From UBA6489 sp942490775 (GTDB taxonomy: Bacteria > Patescibacteriota > Gracilibacteria > BD1-5 > UBA6164), in assembly GCA_942490775.1 (NCBI GenBank), contig CALNYL010000013.1, positions 124,001 through 188,000 on the forward strand: a stretch of DNA of 64,000 nucleotides, in the 5' to 3' direction. Under the pieces are notes generated by a model, which worked only from the letters and a program-made list of their open reading frames with translations, ran no database searches and had not been told where the DNA came from. The position numbers and the translations under genes were made by a program. Of this stretch, positions 54,316 through 63,954 are shown piece after piece (positions within the stretch are counted from its first letter, which is position 1; every line of letters starts with the position of its first letter).

Positions 54316-55875
54316 ATGAAAAAATGAGAAATAATAGAAAACCTAAAAATAGAAAAACTAGTATTTGGTTGAAAATGATTTGCAAAACTTAAATCAGACA
54401 ATAAAGATATAAACTGAAAAACTATATTTGTAACATGATGAGCAATTCCTGATTCTATAGTAAATGTCAGAGTTCTAAAAAAGAGAAAAGATTATTTAGA
54501 AACTCAAATAGTTGAAATTATAAAGAAATCTCCTATTGAAAAAAAACATCCAAATAATCCATATGGTGAATGTGGATGATGTAAATGGGTGAACATCCCC
54601 TATGAAGAACAACTAAAAATAAAAGAAAACCAAGTAAAAGAATCCTTTTTTCATTTAGAAAAATATATAAACCACTCCCCAACACCCTCCTTGATAAAAA
54701 ATGATGAAGAGACAAAAAATGTAGCCTCTTTCCCCTGAGAAGGGGAAAGAATTCAAGATAGAGGTGAAATTAAGTCTGAATCTATATTTAAACCAATAAT
54801 TCCTTCTCCACTAGTTGATTGATACAGAAATAAGGTAGAATTCTCTTTCTGAAAACAAATATCAGTAAAATACAATATAGAACAGCATTTTAATGTATGA
54901 TTTCATAAACAATGAATGTTTAGTCAAATAGAGGATTTTGATTGATGTATATTAATAGATGAGTTGCAAAATAAAATTTACAAGGAAATAAAAGATTTTT
55001 CAAAACAAACTTGATTACCAGTTTATGACACAAAAACACAAAAGTGATTTTTTAGACATATACTTATAAGAAGAACTTTTTTTGAAAATGAAGTAATGAT
55101 TATATTTGGTTTTAATCCAAAATATCATAAAAATAAAAAAGATTTAGAAGAAAGTATGAAAATAATAAAAGATTTCTTTTCAGAAATAGCTAAGAAATAT
55201 AGTGAGATAAAATCAATATATTTATCTCATAATGATAATAAAGCTGATATAGCTATCTGAGAACTAGAACATATTCACTGAGAAAAATTTATTAAAGAAA
55301 CTTTACTATGACTTACTTTTAATATCTCACCAAAAAGTTTCTTCCAAACAAATTCTCACGGAGCCCTGAAACTATACTCAAAAGTACTTGACTCTGCTAA
55401 TGATACAGAGGGGGCAACTGTACTAGATTTATATGCTTGAACTTGAACTATTTGAATGATTTTTGCTAAAACTGGTGCTAAAAAAGTCCATTCTGTAGAG
55501 CTAGTAAAACAAGCTAGTGAGGATTGAGAAAGTAATGCTAAACTAAACTGACTTGATAATATAGAATTTGTAAATGCTAAAGTTGAAGACTTCTTAGTTG
55601 ATTTTAAAAAAGAAAATAAAGCAGATATTCTTATAATTGACCCACCTAGAGCAGGGATGCACCCTAAAGCTCTTCCTAATATACTTGAGTTTTGAGCTAA
55701 ACAAATTATATATGTTAGTTGTAATCCAGCTACTTTATCTAGGGATCTGAAATATATACTAGAAAACAGTAATTATAAAATCAAAGAGGTCACTCCTGTA
55801 GATATGTTTCCTCATACTCATCATATAGAAGTAGTGTGTAAATTAGAATTATGAGAGAAAACTTCTAAATGATAA
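54316..55875 (+). CDS. 23S rRNA uracil-C5 methyltransferase (RlmD/RumA-like)
   Basis: 519 aa. TRAM domain first (EKLVFGGKGFAKLKSDN), then an iron-sulfur motif (YGECGGCKW), RNA-binding region (YRNKVEFSFG) and the SAM methyltransferase fold: NISPKSFFQTNSHGA, VLDLYAGTGTIGMIFA, ILIIDPPRAGMHPKAL, and the nucleophile region IIYVSCNPATLSRDL with Cys. C-terminus VDMFPHTHHIEVVC has the general base Glu. A family A palindrome at 54719-54765 encodes residues about 135-150 (NVASFPGEGERIQDRG), just after SPTPSLIKN, which may be a second partial copy. Flanks remain in frame, so the insertion looks tolerated. Confidence 0.9.
54719..54765. repeat. Family A palindrome inside the RlmD-like gene
   Basis: ATGTAGCCTCTTTCCCC, loop TGAGAA, GGGGAAAGAATTCAAG and GATAGAGGT: the complement of the intergenic copy at 39691 with few differences. 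Read as NVASFPGEGERIQDRG. Confidence 0.92.
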
Positions 55876-56007
55876 AAACAATAATTAAACGAGGTGTTAA
55901 AAGATTTATACCAAAAGTTATTTGTTAAAAATCTTGCCCTCCGAGTGTATTATTATTTTTATCATTTAGTTATTTTATAAAAAATATTTATTAATATTTA
56001 AAAAATT

Positions 56008-56847
56008 ATGCAAACATCAGCCTTTTTATGAACCATGATTTGAAATTTAGTTGTTGCAATTTGAATAATGTCTATTGTTTTAGTTAGTAAAATCATAAGA
56101 AAAAAATTAATAAAATTTTTAGACTATATTACAGCAACAACTGTAGGATTACTTTTTGGTATAATATTTTTAGGTTTTATTCCTGAGCTTACAACAGAGG
56201 GGAATCTTGTCTGAAAAAGTTTATGAGTTTATATTCTTGTTTGAATATTTATTTTTTATTTTTTAGAGTTATTTTTACATTGGCATCATTGCAAAGATTT
56301 AGAGCATGAAAAAAAATGTTCTAAATCTCACACTCATGAACATACAAATGCTATTTTAATGTTTTGATGAACTATGCTTCATAATGGTTTTCATGGTATA
56401 GTTTTATTTTCTGCTTTTTCTGTTGATACAAGCTTTTGATTAGCTACAACTGTAGCTATATTACTTCATTCTATTCCTCAAAATATTGTAAACTATATAA
56501 TGAATTCTAACAATATGAAGTATGTTTATTTAGCTTCTTTTGGTTGAATTTTTGGTGCTATTTTGACTTATCCTTTTTCTAGTTTTTTGATGGGGAATAA
56601 ATTTAATATTTTAGCGATTATTTCTTGAGGTTTGCTTTATACTGCTTTGGCTGATATTTTTCCAGAGTTTAAGTGAAAGTGAGGGACTGGTAAAAAGGTA
56701 TCTTATCTTGTGTTTATTTTGCTTTGAATTTTTATATTTTTGGGGTTTGGTGAGTTGGTTCATCATGAGCATGGTCATGATGAGGGAAATGTGCATGAAC
56801 ATGAACATATTCATGGGGAGGAAGATGAGCATGAAGAACATGAATAA
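56008..56847 (+). CDS. ZIP-family metal transporter
   Basis: 279 aa with about eight membrane helices (VVAIGIMSIVLVSKII, TTVGLLFGIIFLGFIPE and others). The metal-binding helix motifs are present: MLHNGFHGIVLFSAF (H-N-x-x-H) and VAILLHSIPQNIVNYI (HxxPQ). A His-rich loop lies between helices 3 and 4 (LHWHHCKDLEHEKKC) and a long His/Glu tail (HHEHGHDEGNVHEHEHIH), both typical zinc buffers. Imports zinc or iron into the cytoplasm. Followed by a strong terminator. Confidence 0.92.
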
Positions 56848-56878
56848 CCTTCCTCTATCAATCTCTTATGAGGCTATC

Positions 56879-56911
56879 AAAAACCTCCAAGCAAATTGCT
56901 TGGAGGTTTTT
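56879..56911. terminator. Hairpin terminator
   Basis: AAAAACCTCCAAGCA / TGCTTGGAGGTTTTT with a short AAT loop; bidirectional, shared by the ZIP gene and the convergent split gene. Confidence 0.9.
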
Positions 56912-57879
56912 ATATCTTGATTTTTTTACCCTTCTTTCGACTCATTTTTATCATACTTTTTTACAAGTCATACTAAATACTTTCTTATTACATTAGCTTT
57001 TCTTTCTGGGGATAAACTACTACTAAAGGAAACAATAGAACTATAAGGAGTTTCACGACCTTGTACTTTTTCAGAAATATACTTATAAGGTCATTTTAAG
57101 TTACCTATCATAATATAAACAGAATCCCTTCATCCCTCTGAATGTTTAAATTTCTTAATTCTTATTTGGAAATTATCAGAACCAAGATTTTTTACTCAAT
57201 CAGGAGAAAAATTACCAACAGGATACTCGTATTCTTTATCAGGATTATCTTTTATATTATTTAACGAAGTAATTATATCATAATTATTTATCTTATATTT
57301 TGTACCATTAGGTAATGAACCTATTTTATTCATATATCCATCAATTCTAAATTTTAAAGCCAATACTGATTCTTTATTACTCATATTTAATTTTTTAGCC
57401 GTCTTGAATAAAAAACTAGCATCTACCAATAATTTTTTAATTTCAGGAGTATCTATATCCTTTAATATAAAATTTCAATCATCTAATTTACCTAAATCAG
57501 AATTTATTTTTCCAATAGATTTTTCAAATCGTTTTACCATTCCTTCTTTTGCTTTATCTGATAAATTTCTAATAGATGAGACTGCTTCTTTTCTAACCTT
57601 CCTTCTTTTTTGTAAATATTCTCCAATCTTTTCTTTATCAATTTCATCTATTTTTCACATTATCTCTTCTACAGTTACAGATTCCTTCACTGTTCAATAT
57701 CAAAACAAAGTATCAATTATATATCAAACTGTTTTAGAATCTTTTGGCTCCAATTTTCTAAGATCTATTTTTCGATCATTTGATTTCATAGCTAAATAAT
57801 CACTTATTTGACTCTTTTTTCATAATATCTCTGATATTCTATCCTCTTTTTTCTTACGAAAAGAAGCTTTCAAATTATG

Positions 57880-59392
57880 GGTTATTACGAAAAAACAGTG
57901 GACTAAAATTTACAGAGCAGTAATGATTCTAAAAATCATATAATCTAAGTTCTTAAAGCCTCTACAATCCCTAATAATTCTTCAAATCCTAGAATTTAAT
58001 CACTCTCAATATCAATTATTATGTCTACTTACAAAGTAATTTGTAATCAAATCTAATTTTCTTTCTACACTATTAGCAATATGTAGAATCTCAGGTACTC
58101 TAGTATATTTTCTATTTGTTTTAATCCATTGTTTCATTAACTCTGTAGCTTCTACCTTACTTATCCTTTGTTCATAAATATCATACAAACTCATAGATCT
58201 TTTATATATTGCTATTAATGCTTTAAAACAGGGGATTCTTTCCATTATCTCCCATCTTTTTTCTTCTTTTATCGTCCAGTTTTTTCTGTTCTTCCTTATT
58301 TGGTAATGACTTCTTGTTATCATTTCTAATTTTGTTTCCCCATTTTCATATCTCTTTATTTTATGCTTTTTCTTATGATTTTTGTTTCGCTTTTTTCTTT
58401 TGTCTTCTTCTCTTGATATTTTTACTTTTAGTCTTGTTTTCACTGCTCATACCATTTCATTTATCATATTTCTTACATGGTATCTATCTATTACTATTAT
58501 TGCTTTTTCAAAGGTTTCTCTTGCTACTTTTATCATTCAATTTGCCATATCTACACATATTTCTTTTACTTGGTCCCTTTCTTTTTTACTAAAGAACTCT
58601 TTTAGTTTTTCTATATTTCTTTCTGCTCAAATTCAGGGTAATATTGAACATATTTTATTTTTTTTTGTTTTATCTGGATTTGATAAGATTGTACTATATT
58701 CGTTATTTATGTATTTCTCATCCATGTTTAGTTTTTCTCATAGTTTCTTTGGATTTGAGTATCATTTTTTATAGATTCATTTGTATTTTTCTCATCAGTT
58801 TTGTTTATCTTTTCAATAGTCTGATAGTATTTTTATATATTGTTTTCATATGGTTTTTTCTTTTACTCATGTTAATAATCATAATTGCTTGTTGTTTATT
58901 AGGCATTTGTCGTTGCTGTACTTAAAAAAAAGGCTAATTCTTTTGTATTTTTAGTTCACTTTTCTTGTATTTCTAGCTTATTTGATATTATTTTTTTTGT
59001 CTTTTTTATTTCCCATTTTCTCATTCTTACCTTTATTTTGAAAATATTATTTCTCAGTGGGAGGCCTGATATGGTTTTGTATTCAGTAAATCACTTGGAT
59101 TTCAAATCTGTTTTTTTATATCATTCGGGAATATTTACCTTTTCTTCAAAGTAGTAAGTTAGGCTTTCTGGATACAATATCTTAACATCTTCTCATCATT
59201 CTTCATTCTTTTTCTTATTTATTTCCTTAAGTTCAAATTTCTCTAAGGGAAAGTCCCTTGGCATAAACGATTCTAGGATTTTTTCGTTTTCCATTTGTAT
59301 TTTGGGTTATTTATATATAATTGCTTATGTAATTTACTCTTCTTTCTCTAATTGTAAAGCTTTTTAGAGTCCACTGTTTTTTCGTAATTACC
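57880..59392. mobile_element. ISL3-like insertion sequence with TIRs and 8-bp target duplication
   Basis: 1513 bp. The terminal inverted repeats (57880-57904 and 59368-59392) start GGTTATTACGAAAAAACAGT and GGTAATTACGAAAAAACAGT and agree at 24 of 25 positions. The element is bracketed by the direct repeat AAATTATG at 57872-57879 and 59393-59400, the 8-bp duplication typical for ISL3 elements. It carries one transposase gene on the minus strand. The identical target copies and open host frames suggest a recent insertion. Confidence 0.93.
57910..59294 (-). CDS. ISL3-family-like transposase, with a -1 shift
   Basis: 461 aa if a -1 shift occurs at a run of eight T (complement of 58924-58931). The first frame (126 aa) starts MENEKILESFMPRDF and stops soon after the run. 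The second frame holds the DDE domain: KEICVDMANGMIKVA with Asp, AIIVIDRYHVRNMINEMV, the Lys-rich insert (KRKKRNKNHKKKHK), and the C-terminal SRHNNGYGEGLNSRIGRII with the catalytic Glu and RGFKNLDYMIFRI. The DDE blocks match the ISL3 family. TGA is read as Gly in the element too. Confidence 0.82.
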
Positions 59393-59570
59393 AAATTATG
59401 AACATCATAATAATTTTGTTCAACAGAAGGTGTTAAACATAAAGCTTCCTGATTATTCTTCAACATCATTAAAAAAAGATGTTTATAATATTTGTACAAC
59501 ATAATAATAAAATTTAAAAAATAATTTCTTTTCAAAAACTATTGTAACACACTTTCACACATTTATGCAA

Positions 59571-59600
59571 AAAAAAGACAAAAAATATTTTGTCTTTTTT
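59571..59600. terminator. Hairpin terminator
   Basis: AAAAAAGACAAAA / TTTTGTCTTTTTT with a 4-base loop, following the SSB-like gene on the minus strand. Confidence 0.85.
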
Positions 59601-59621
59601 CTAAATTCTTATTTTAATCAC

Positions 59622-59915
59622 TTAAAACGGCACATCAGAAACAGAAATATCCCCCTGAGAATCATCAGTCTGATTTGAATTGTTAGATCAAGCATTATTG
59701 TTATCTCCCCCCTCTGGTTTCCATTCATTCAGTACGAAATAGTGAGTATCACCATATTGTCATACCTCCTTTCTCTTACTCATTGTCATATTTATATATC
59801 ACTTCTCATTTGCATATTGTGCTAATTTTTCATAATTTAGACTAATATTGAAAAACTCTCAAAATTGCCCTTGTATTGCTTTACAGCTAGTTCCTTCTAT
59901 ATATGTTTTTGCCAT
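59622..59915 (-). CDS. SSB-like protein with acidic tail
   Basis: 97 aa. Beta-rich N-terminal body (TYIEGTSCKAIQGQFG, NISLNYEKLA, YINMTMSKRKEVGQYGDTHY) followed by an Asn/Asp/Ser linker (GGDNNNAGSNNSNQTDD) and the end ISVSDVPF. The terminal acidic-hydrophobic tip is the hallmark of bacterial single-stranded-DNA-binding proteins, where it recruits partners. The body is shorter than usual SSB (about 70 rather than 110 aa), so it may be a distinct small OB-fold protein. Confidence 0.6.
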
Positions 59916-59992
59916 ATTTTTTAGTTAATAATATAAATAAGGTAAAAGAATTTTATAAAAAAATACTTTTGTTGCAAATGAAAATTTTAATT

Positions 59993-60038
59993 TATAAAAG
60001 AGTAGGGACAGCAGATCTGCTGTCCCTACTCTTTTATA
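59993..60038. repeat. Family C perfect palindrome
   Basis: 46-base perfect palindrome, arms TATAAAAGAGTAGGGACAGC then AGA, core CAGATCTG. Related to the copy at 49961; between the divergent SSB-like and YbjQ-like genes. Confidence 0.88.
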
Positions 60039-60131
60039 CCCATATTTTATTTATTTAAATCCAAAAAAACTTGCATAAACACAAAAAATCCTATAATTCA
60101 GCCTATATATTATTTTTTTAATTTTTTTTGT

Positions 60132-60446
60132 ATGATAATGTCAAATTTAGAGTTTATCTCTGGAAAAGAAATAGTTGAACACTATGGTCTAGTAAGTGGT
60201 AGTACTGTTAGAGCAAAACATGCTGGAAGAGATTTTATGGCAGGTCTAAAAAATATATTTGGATGAGAACTAAAAGGATATACAGAACTTCTTGAAGAAT
60301 CAAGAAAAGAATCACTAGAAAGAATGCAAAAACAAGCTGAAGAATTATGAGCAAATGCAGTTCTAAATGTAAGATTTGCTACATCATCAGTAGCAGCATG
60401 AGCATCAGAAGTCTATGTTTACGGAACAGCAGTAAAATTATCATAA
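60132..60446 (+). CDS. YbjQ/UPF0145-family protein
   Basis: 104 aa (102 from the second ATG at 60138). Typical family pattern: GKEIVEHYGLVSGSTVRA, DFMAGLKNIFGGELKGYTE, ESRKESLERMQKQAEELGAN and AVLNVRFATSSVA. Family members form pentameric heavy-metal-binding-domain-like rings of unknown function. A second, membrane-anchored paralogue follows. Confidence 0.88.
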
Positions 60447-60511
60447 AGCCTATCTTATTAAAATTAAAAAGTAGGGTCTATATAATAAACTTGTATTGAA
60501 ATAAAAAATAT

Positions 60512-60558
60512 TTGTAGCCTCTTTCCTTTATATAAGGGAAAGAATCCAAGTATGGTTT
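60512..60558. repeat. Family A palindromic repeat
   Basis: TTGTAGCCTCTTTCC, TTTATATAAGGGAAAGAATCC and AAGTATGG; between the two YbjQ-like genes. Confidence 0.75.
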
Positions 60559-60604
60559 ATTTTTATACAACTTAAATATTAATTATTTCTTTAAATAAAA
60601 AAGT

Positions 60605-61048
60605 ATGCCGGAATTGATTATTTTTATAGTTCTTTTAATAACTTGATATATCTTTTGAAGCTTAGCTGAAAAAAAACATTTTAAAAGAATAAAAGAAAAA
60701 GAAAAAGAGCTAAATGAAATTGTAGTTTTATGAAAACACGATGTTAAGAATTTAGACATAGAAAGTTGAGAACTGATTACTTCAAATGTGGTAATCTCAA
60801 TTGATTACTTCAAAAAGTTCATAAGCTGATTTGTACAATTTTTTGGATGAAGAATAACACCATATGAATCACTACTTGATAGAGCAAGAAGACACACACT
60901 AGTAGAACTAAAACAAAAAGCAAAAGAAAAATGATTAAATGCTATTGCAAACCTAAAAATAGAAACCTCTAGCATATCAAAATGAAGAAAATGAGGTATA
61001 TGAAGTGTAGAAGTTTTATCATATGCTACTGCAATTAAGTTAAAATAA
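60605..61048 (+). CDS. Membrane-anchored YbjQ/UPF0145-family protein
   Basis: 147 aa. One N-terminal membrane helix (LIIFIVLLITGYIFGSLA), a charged linker (KRIKEKEKELNEIVVLGK), then the YbjQ fold: SNVVISIDYFKKFISG, FFGGRITPYESLLDRARR, HTLVELKQKAKEKGLNAI and ANLKIETSSIS. Paralogue of the previous gene. The adjacent M48 peptidase gene has the same orientation, an arrangement that suggests a membrane quality-control role, which is only inferred. Confidence 0.83.
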
Positions 61049-61068
61049 TCTTTTACTTCTATAGTAAA

Positions 61069-61114
61069 ACCTCTCTCCTAAATCATCTCCCCTTATCAGG
61101 AGAAAGGGCTTACA
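61069..61114. repeat. Family A palindromic repeat
   Basis: ACCTCTCTCCTAAATC, stem TCCCCTTATCAGGAGAAAGG, end GCTTACAG. Confidence 0.7.
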
Positions 61115-61186
61115 GTTCTGTGAATTATAATATTTTTTTTCTGCAGAGATGTTTTGATAAAACATCTTTATTTAATTTTTTAGTTA

Positions 61187-61954
61187 ATGAAAATAGTAGT
61201 AAAACAACTGGAAACAAATCATAATGTTTCAAAAGAATCTGATTTACAAGTATTTTTTAAATGGACAGCATTTCTTGTATGAATTGTTGTTCTGTTTTTT
61301 TTATTCTTTTTAAGCTTAGGAAACATACTTGTGAACTTTATTTCTTTAGAAGATGAAGAAAAGTATTTTTGAGCTTTAAATTATGATTTCAATGTCAATG
61401 AAGTTCCAGAAAAAACTGAGAGGTTGAGGAAATTTTTGTGAGAAGATTTTGAGTATGAGGTGTTGGTGATTTCTTCTGAAGAATCTAATGCATTTGCTTT
61501 AGCTGGTTGAAAAATTGGGGTTACAGATAAGTTTTTGGAGGAAATAGAATATGAAAATAGTTTACTTCTTATTGTATGACATGAAGTTGGTCATATAGAA
61601 AATAGAGATCTGTTTAAGAGAATAGTTTCTGCGGCTCCTATAAAAATTTTATTATATTTAGTGTGAGCTTGATGAGATTTTGATGTGTTTTTTATTGGTT
61701 CTTCTGCTTATAGTGTTTATTCTAAGTCTGTTGAGTATAAGGCTGATGAGAGTTGACTTGAGTTTTTGTATGCTAAGAAGTGAGAGGTTTGATGTGCTTT
61801 GGGATTTTTTGAAAAAGACTCTTGATTATTAGAAGATATTTCCTCTTTTGTATCAGATCATCCAATGACATCAGCTAGAGTTGATAATATAAATAAAATA
61901 ATAAAAGAAAAGTGATATAAAGAAGATGAGGAGTGTAAGAGATTTGAGTTTTAG
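61187..61954 (+). CDS. M48-family zinc metallopeptidase
   Basis: 255 aa. One or two N-terminal membrane segments (FKWTAFLVGIVVLFFLFF). Zinc site LLIVGHEVGHIENRDLF gives HExxH (GHEVGH) and the third ligand Glu is in VEYKADESGLEFL. SNAFALAGGKIGVTD is the substrate-binding strand usual in M48. The C-terminus DHPMTSARVDNINKI matches the DHP motif of the family (HtpX/YcaL-like). Probably degrades misfolded membrane or exported proteins. Confidence 0.92.
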
Positions 61955-61965
61955 GGGGATAGATT

Positions 61966-62017
61966 TATAATCCATCCCTGAATCCCTTCCTTTCTTACTA
62001 AAGGAAGGGTGCTACAG
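61966..62017. repeat. Family A palindromic repeat
   Basis: TTATAATCCATCCCTGAATC, stem CCTTCCTTTCTTACTAAAGG and the end AAGGGTGCTACAG; shares the TATAATCCATCC start with the copy at 1214. Confidence 0.75.
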
Positions 62018-62077
62018 TGCTTTTAACTTAATAGACTTTTTTTTTGTTCAGTTATAAAAAAATAAATAAATTTTACT

Positions 62078-63127
62078 ATGAAAAATATTTACTACAAAGT
62101 AGCAGATAGACCAGATAGTCAAATAAATTCATTCAAAAATCGTTATGATTTTATTAGCGAAGTTGAAATAAGAGAAGTGTTTTTAAAAAACTGATATGAG
62201 GTTGAGGAGCTTGAGAAGTCTAGTAGTTGGTGAACAGCCCATTTGATATATTATGCTAAGATAAAATGAAAAAAAGATAGACTAGTTTTTAGATCAAACT
62301 CTTGAAAAAAAGGATGATTTGAAGAACCTGAAATTGTTATGCAGTCTGAAAAAATTATCACAGACCTAGTTTCTGAAAAATGAGTTTCAACAAATAAGAT
62401 AATAAAAGTAGATATATCTAGAAAATACTTCCCTTTTGATTATCAGATAGAAGAAGAGTTAATTTGAGTTGATCCTGAAAAGTATATTGATGAATCCTGA
62501 AAGTTTTTGGATAAAAAAGAAGATTATGATAGATTATCTTATGAATTATGACAGAGTGTTGCTAAATATTCTCAAATAAAGTTTTCTTGATTTTGATTGT
62601 TTGATGAAAGTGAAGTATTGAAATGAAAAGTTGTATGAATGAAAAGTGATTTTTTTAGTTATATTACTACAAATCTTAATGAGCATTTGATTTTTCTTCT
62701 TGAAAATAAAATAATTGATAAAAATGTATTTGATAAAATAGTGGAGATTTTCTCTTATCATAAGGATTTGATAAATGATTGTGATTCTCGTTTAGTTCAT
62801 CATGATTTAGCGGATCACAATTTAATTTATGATACTGATAAAAAATGATTGTGAGCAATATTTGATTGGGAAGCTATGGTACTTTGAGATTCTATGCTTG
62901 ATTTATGAAGTTGTCCAACTTGGGGGACTCATTATCCTAGAAGGTATTTTTTAGTTCAGTGATATTCTTCTATTAAGAAATTACCTAATAATTATGAGCT
63001 TAGAATGAATTTGTATGAACTAAGAACTTGGATTTGGAAAGTAATGTTTTCAATTAGGATGGGTTTTGATGAAAAATTATTAGTAGATTGGAAAAATAAT
63101 TTGTATAATGTTCTGGAAAGGTTTTAA
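62078..63127 (+). CDS. APH-like phosphotransferase
   Basis: 349 aa. Kinase-like fold with the antibiotic/choline kinase signature: ADRPDSQINSF start, N-lobe LIYYAKIKGKKDRLVFR, catalytic loop RLVHHDLADHNLIYD (Asp and Asn), metal motif AIFDWEAMVLGDSMLDLG. Substrate unknown; such genes in small-genome bacteria are often metabolite kinases. Starts 60 bases after a family A repeat, alone in its transcript. Confidence 0.83.
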
Positions 63128-63171
63128 TTAAAACTTTTCTGGAATACAGAAATAATCATTTATTCTAATTT

Positions 63172-63215
63172 GTAGAGACAAGTCATTGCATTGCATTGCA
63201 TTGCATTGGCTCTAC
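63172..63215. repeat. (CATTG)5 microsatellite in a hairpin
   Basis: CATTG repeated five times at 63184-63208, enclosed by GTAGAG and CTCTAC, which may be a remnant of repeat B with an expanded middle. Confidence 0.75.
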
Positions 63216-63244
63216 TGAACAAGTTAATTTCTAAATAAAAAAAT

Positions 63245-63460
63245 ATGAATCCACTAAATATTCAGAATAAAATAAAATTTAAAACTGTAGAATTAAAAGT
63301 TTGAGAAGTCTATAAAATAACCTGAAAAAATGAAATAATCACGGTTATTTATTGAAAGATTTATGAAAAACTAAAATGAACAATAAAAACTTTTGAATCT
63401 TCTGTTTATCATGCTGAAGAAGTTGAGGCTGTAGAAGATAATTCTTACTGTTTGATATAA
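63245..63460 (+). CDS. Small hypothetical protein, frameshifted at its end
   Basis: 71 aa, MNPLNIQNKIKFKTVEL... ending VEDNSYCLI. Beta-rich (VGEVYKITGKNEIITVIYG). After the stop, another frame continues smoothly as FDIKDYNQILDKLDVDKEF..., so the original protein was probably longer and one base is missing near 63451. No family recognised. Confidence 0.5.
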
Positions 63461-63840
63461 AAGATTATAATCAGATACTTGATAAGCTAGATGTAGATAA
63501 AGAGTTTTGAGAATATTGTAGAGGTAATTGGAAGCAGTTAAGAGATTTGTATGATATAGATTGATTTGAAAAAGTAGATTTGTATAGGGGAGAGAAAATT
63601 GATTATGAATTTGCTTGAAAAAAATATAAATTTAATCTAGGTTTTGTTGAGAAATTAGATTATCTTTGGATAATCAGATAATTTTATAGAATTTACTTGT
63701 ATTGTTTGAATTGAAATATCAAAATCTTTGACTGAACAGATGAGTGATATGAAACAGTTTCTTTATGAATTGAGCTAGTATAGGACTTTTAATTTGGTTG
63801 AGAATTGGAAAAAAAGGAAATCCTAAATATCCTTTCATAG
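63461..63840 (+). pseudogene. Frameshifted continuation of the preceding gene
   Basis: Reads NQILDKLDVDKEFGEYC, GNWKQLRDLYDIDGFEKVD and KKYKFNLGFVEKLDYLW to a TAA at 63679. A third frame continues EISKSLTEQMSDMKQFLYEL. At least two shifts, so the gene is decaying or the assembly has errors at this end. Confidence 0.45.
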
Positions 63841-63954
63841 ATGGCCGGCCTAGATAAATATTGGTTGGCTATAGAAAAATATTATAAGTTTTTTTGTAAA
63901 ATTCAAAATACTAAGATTAACTAAATATTAAAATTTAACAGCTATAGTAAATCT

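Larger units (their letters stand above)
56936..59535 (-). pseudogene. Hypothetical gene split by an insertion sequence
   Basis: The N-terminal part (59401-59535) starts MKRNYFLNFIIMLYKYYKHL and reads QALCLTPS-like EALCLTPSVEQNYYDVHN. The C-terminal part (56936-57879) begins NLKASFRKKKEDRISEIL and ends VGLVKKYDKNESKEG. Removing the IS and one 8-bp target copy joins them in one frame, giving about 360 aa. The rest is soluble and charged, with NGTKYKINNYDIITSLNNI and QGRETPYSSIVSFSSS. No family recognised. The downstream part could still be expressed from within the IS, as the frame is open across the IS end. Confidence 0.75.

Noticed and set aside
58314..58925. Several hydrophobic plus-strand open frames
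   Set aside because: They are complements of the Lys-rich transposase gene.
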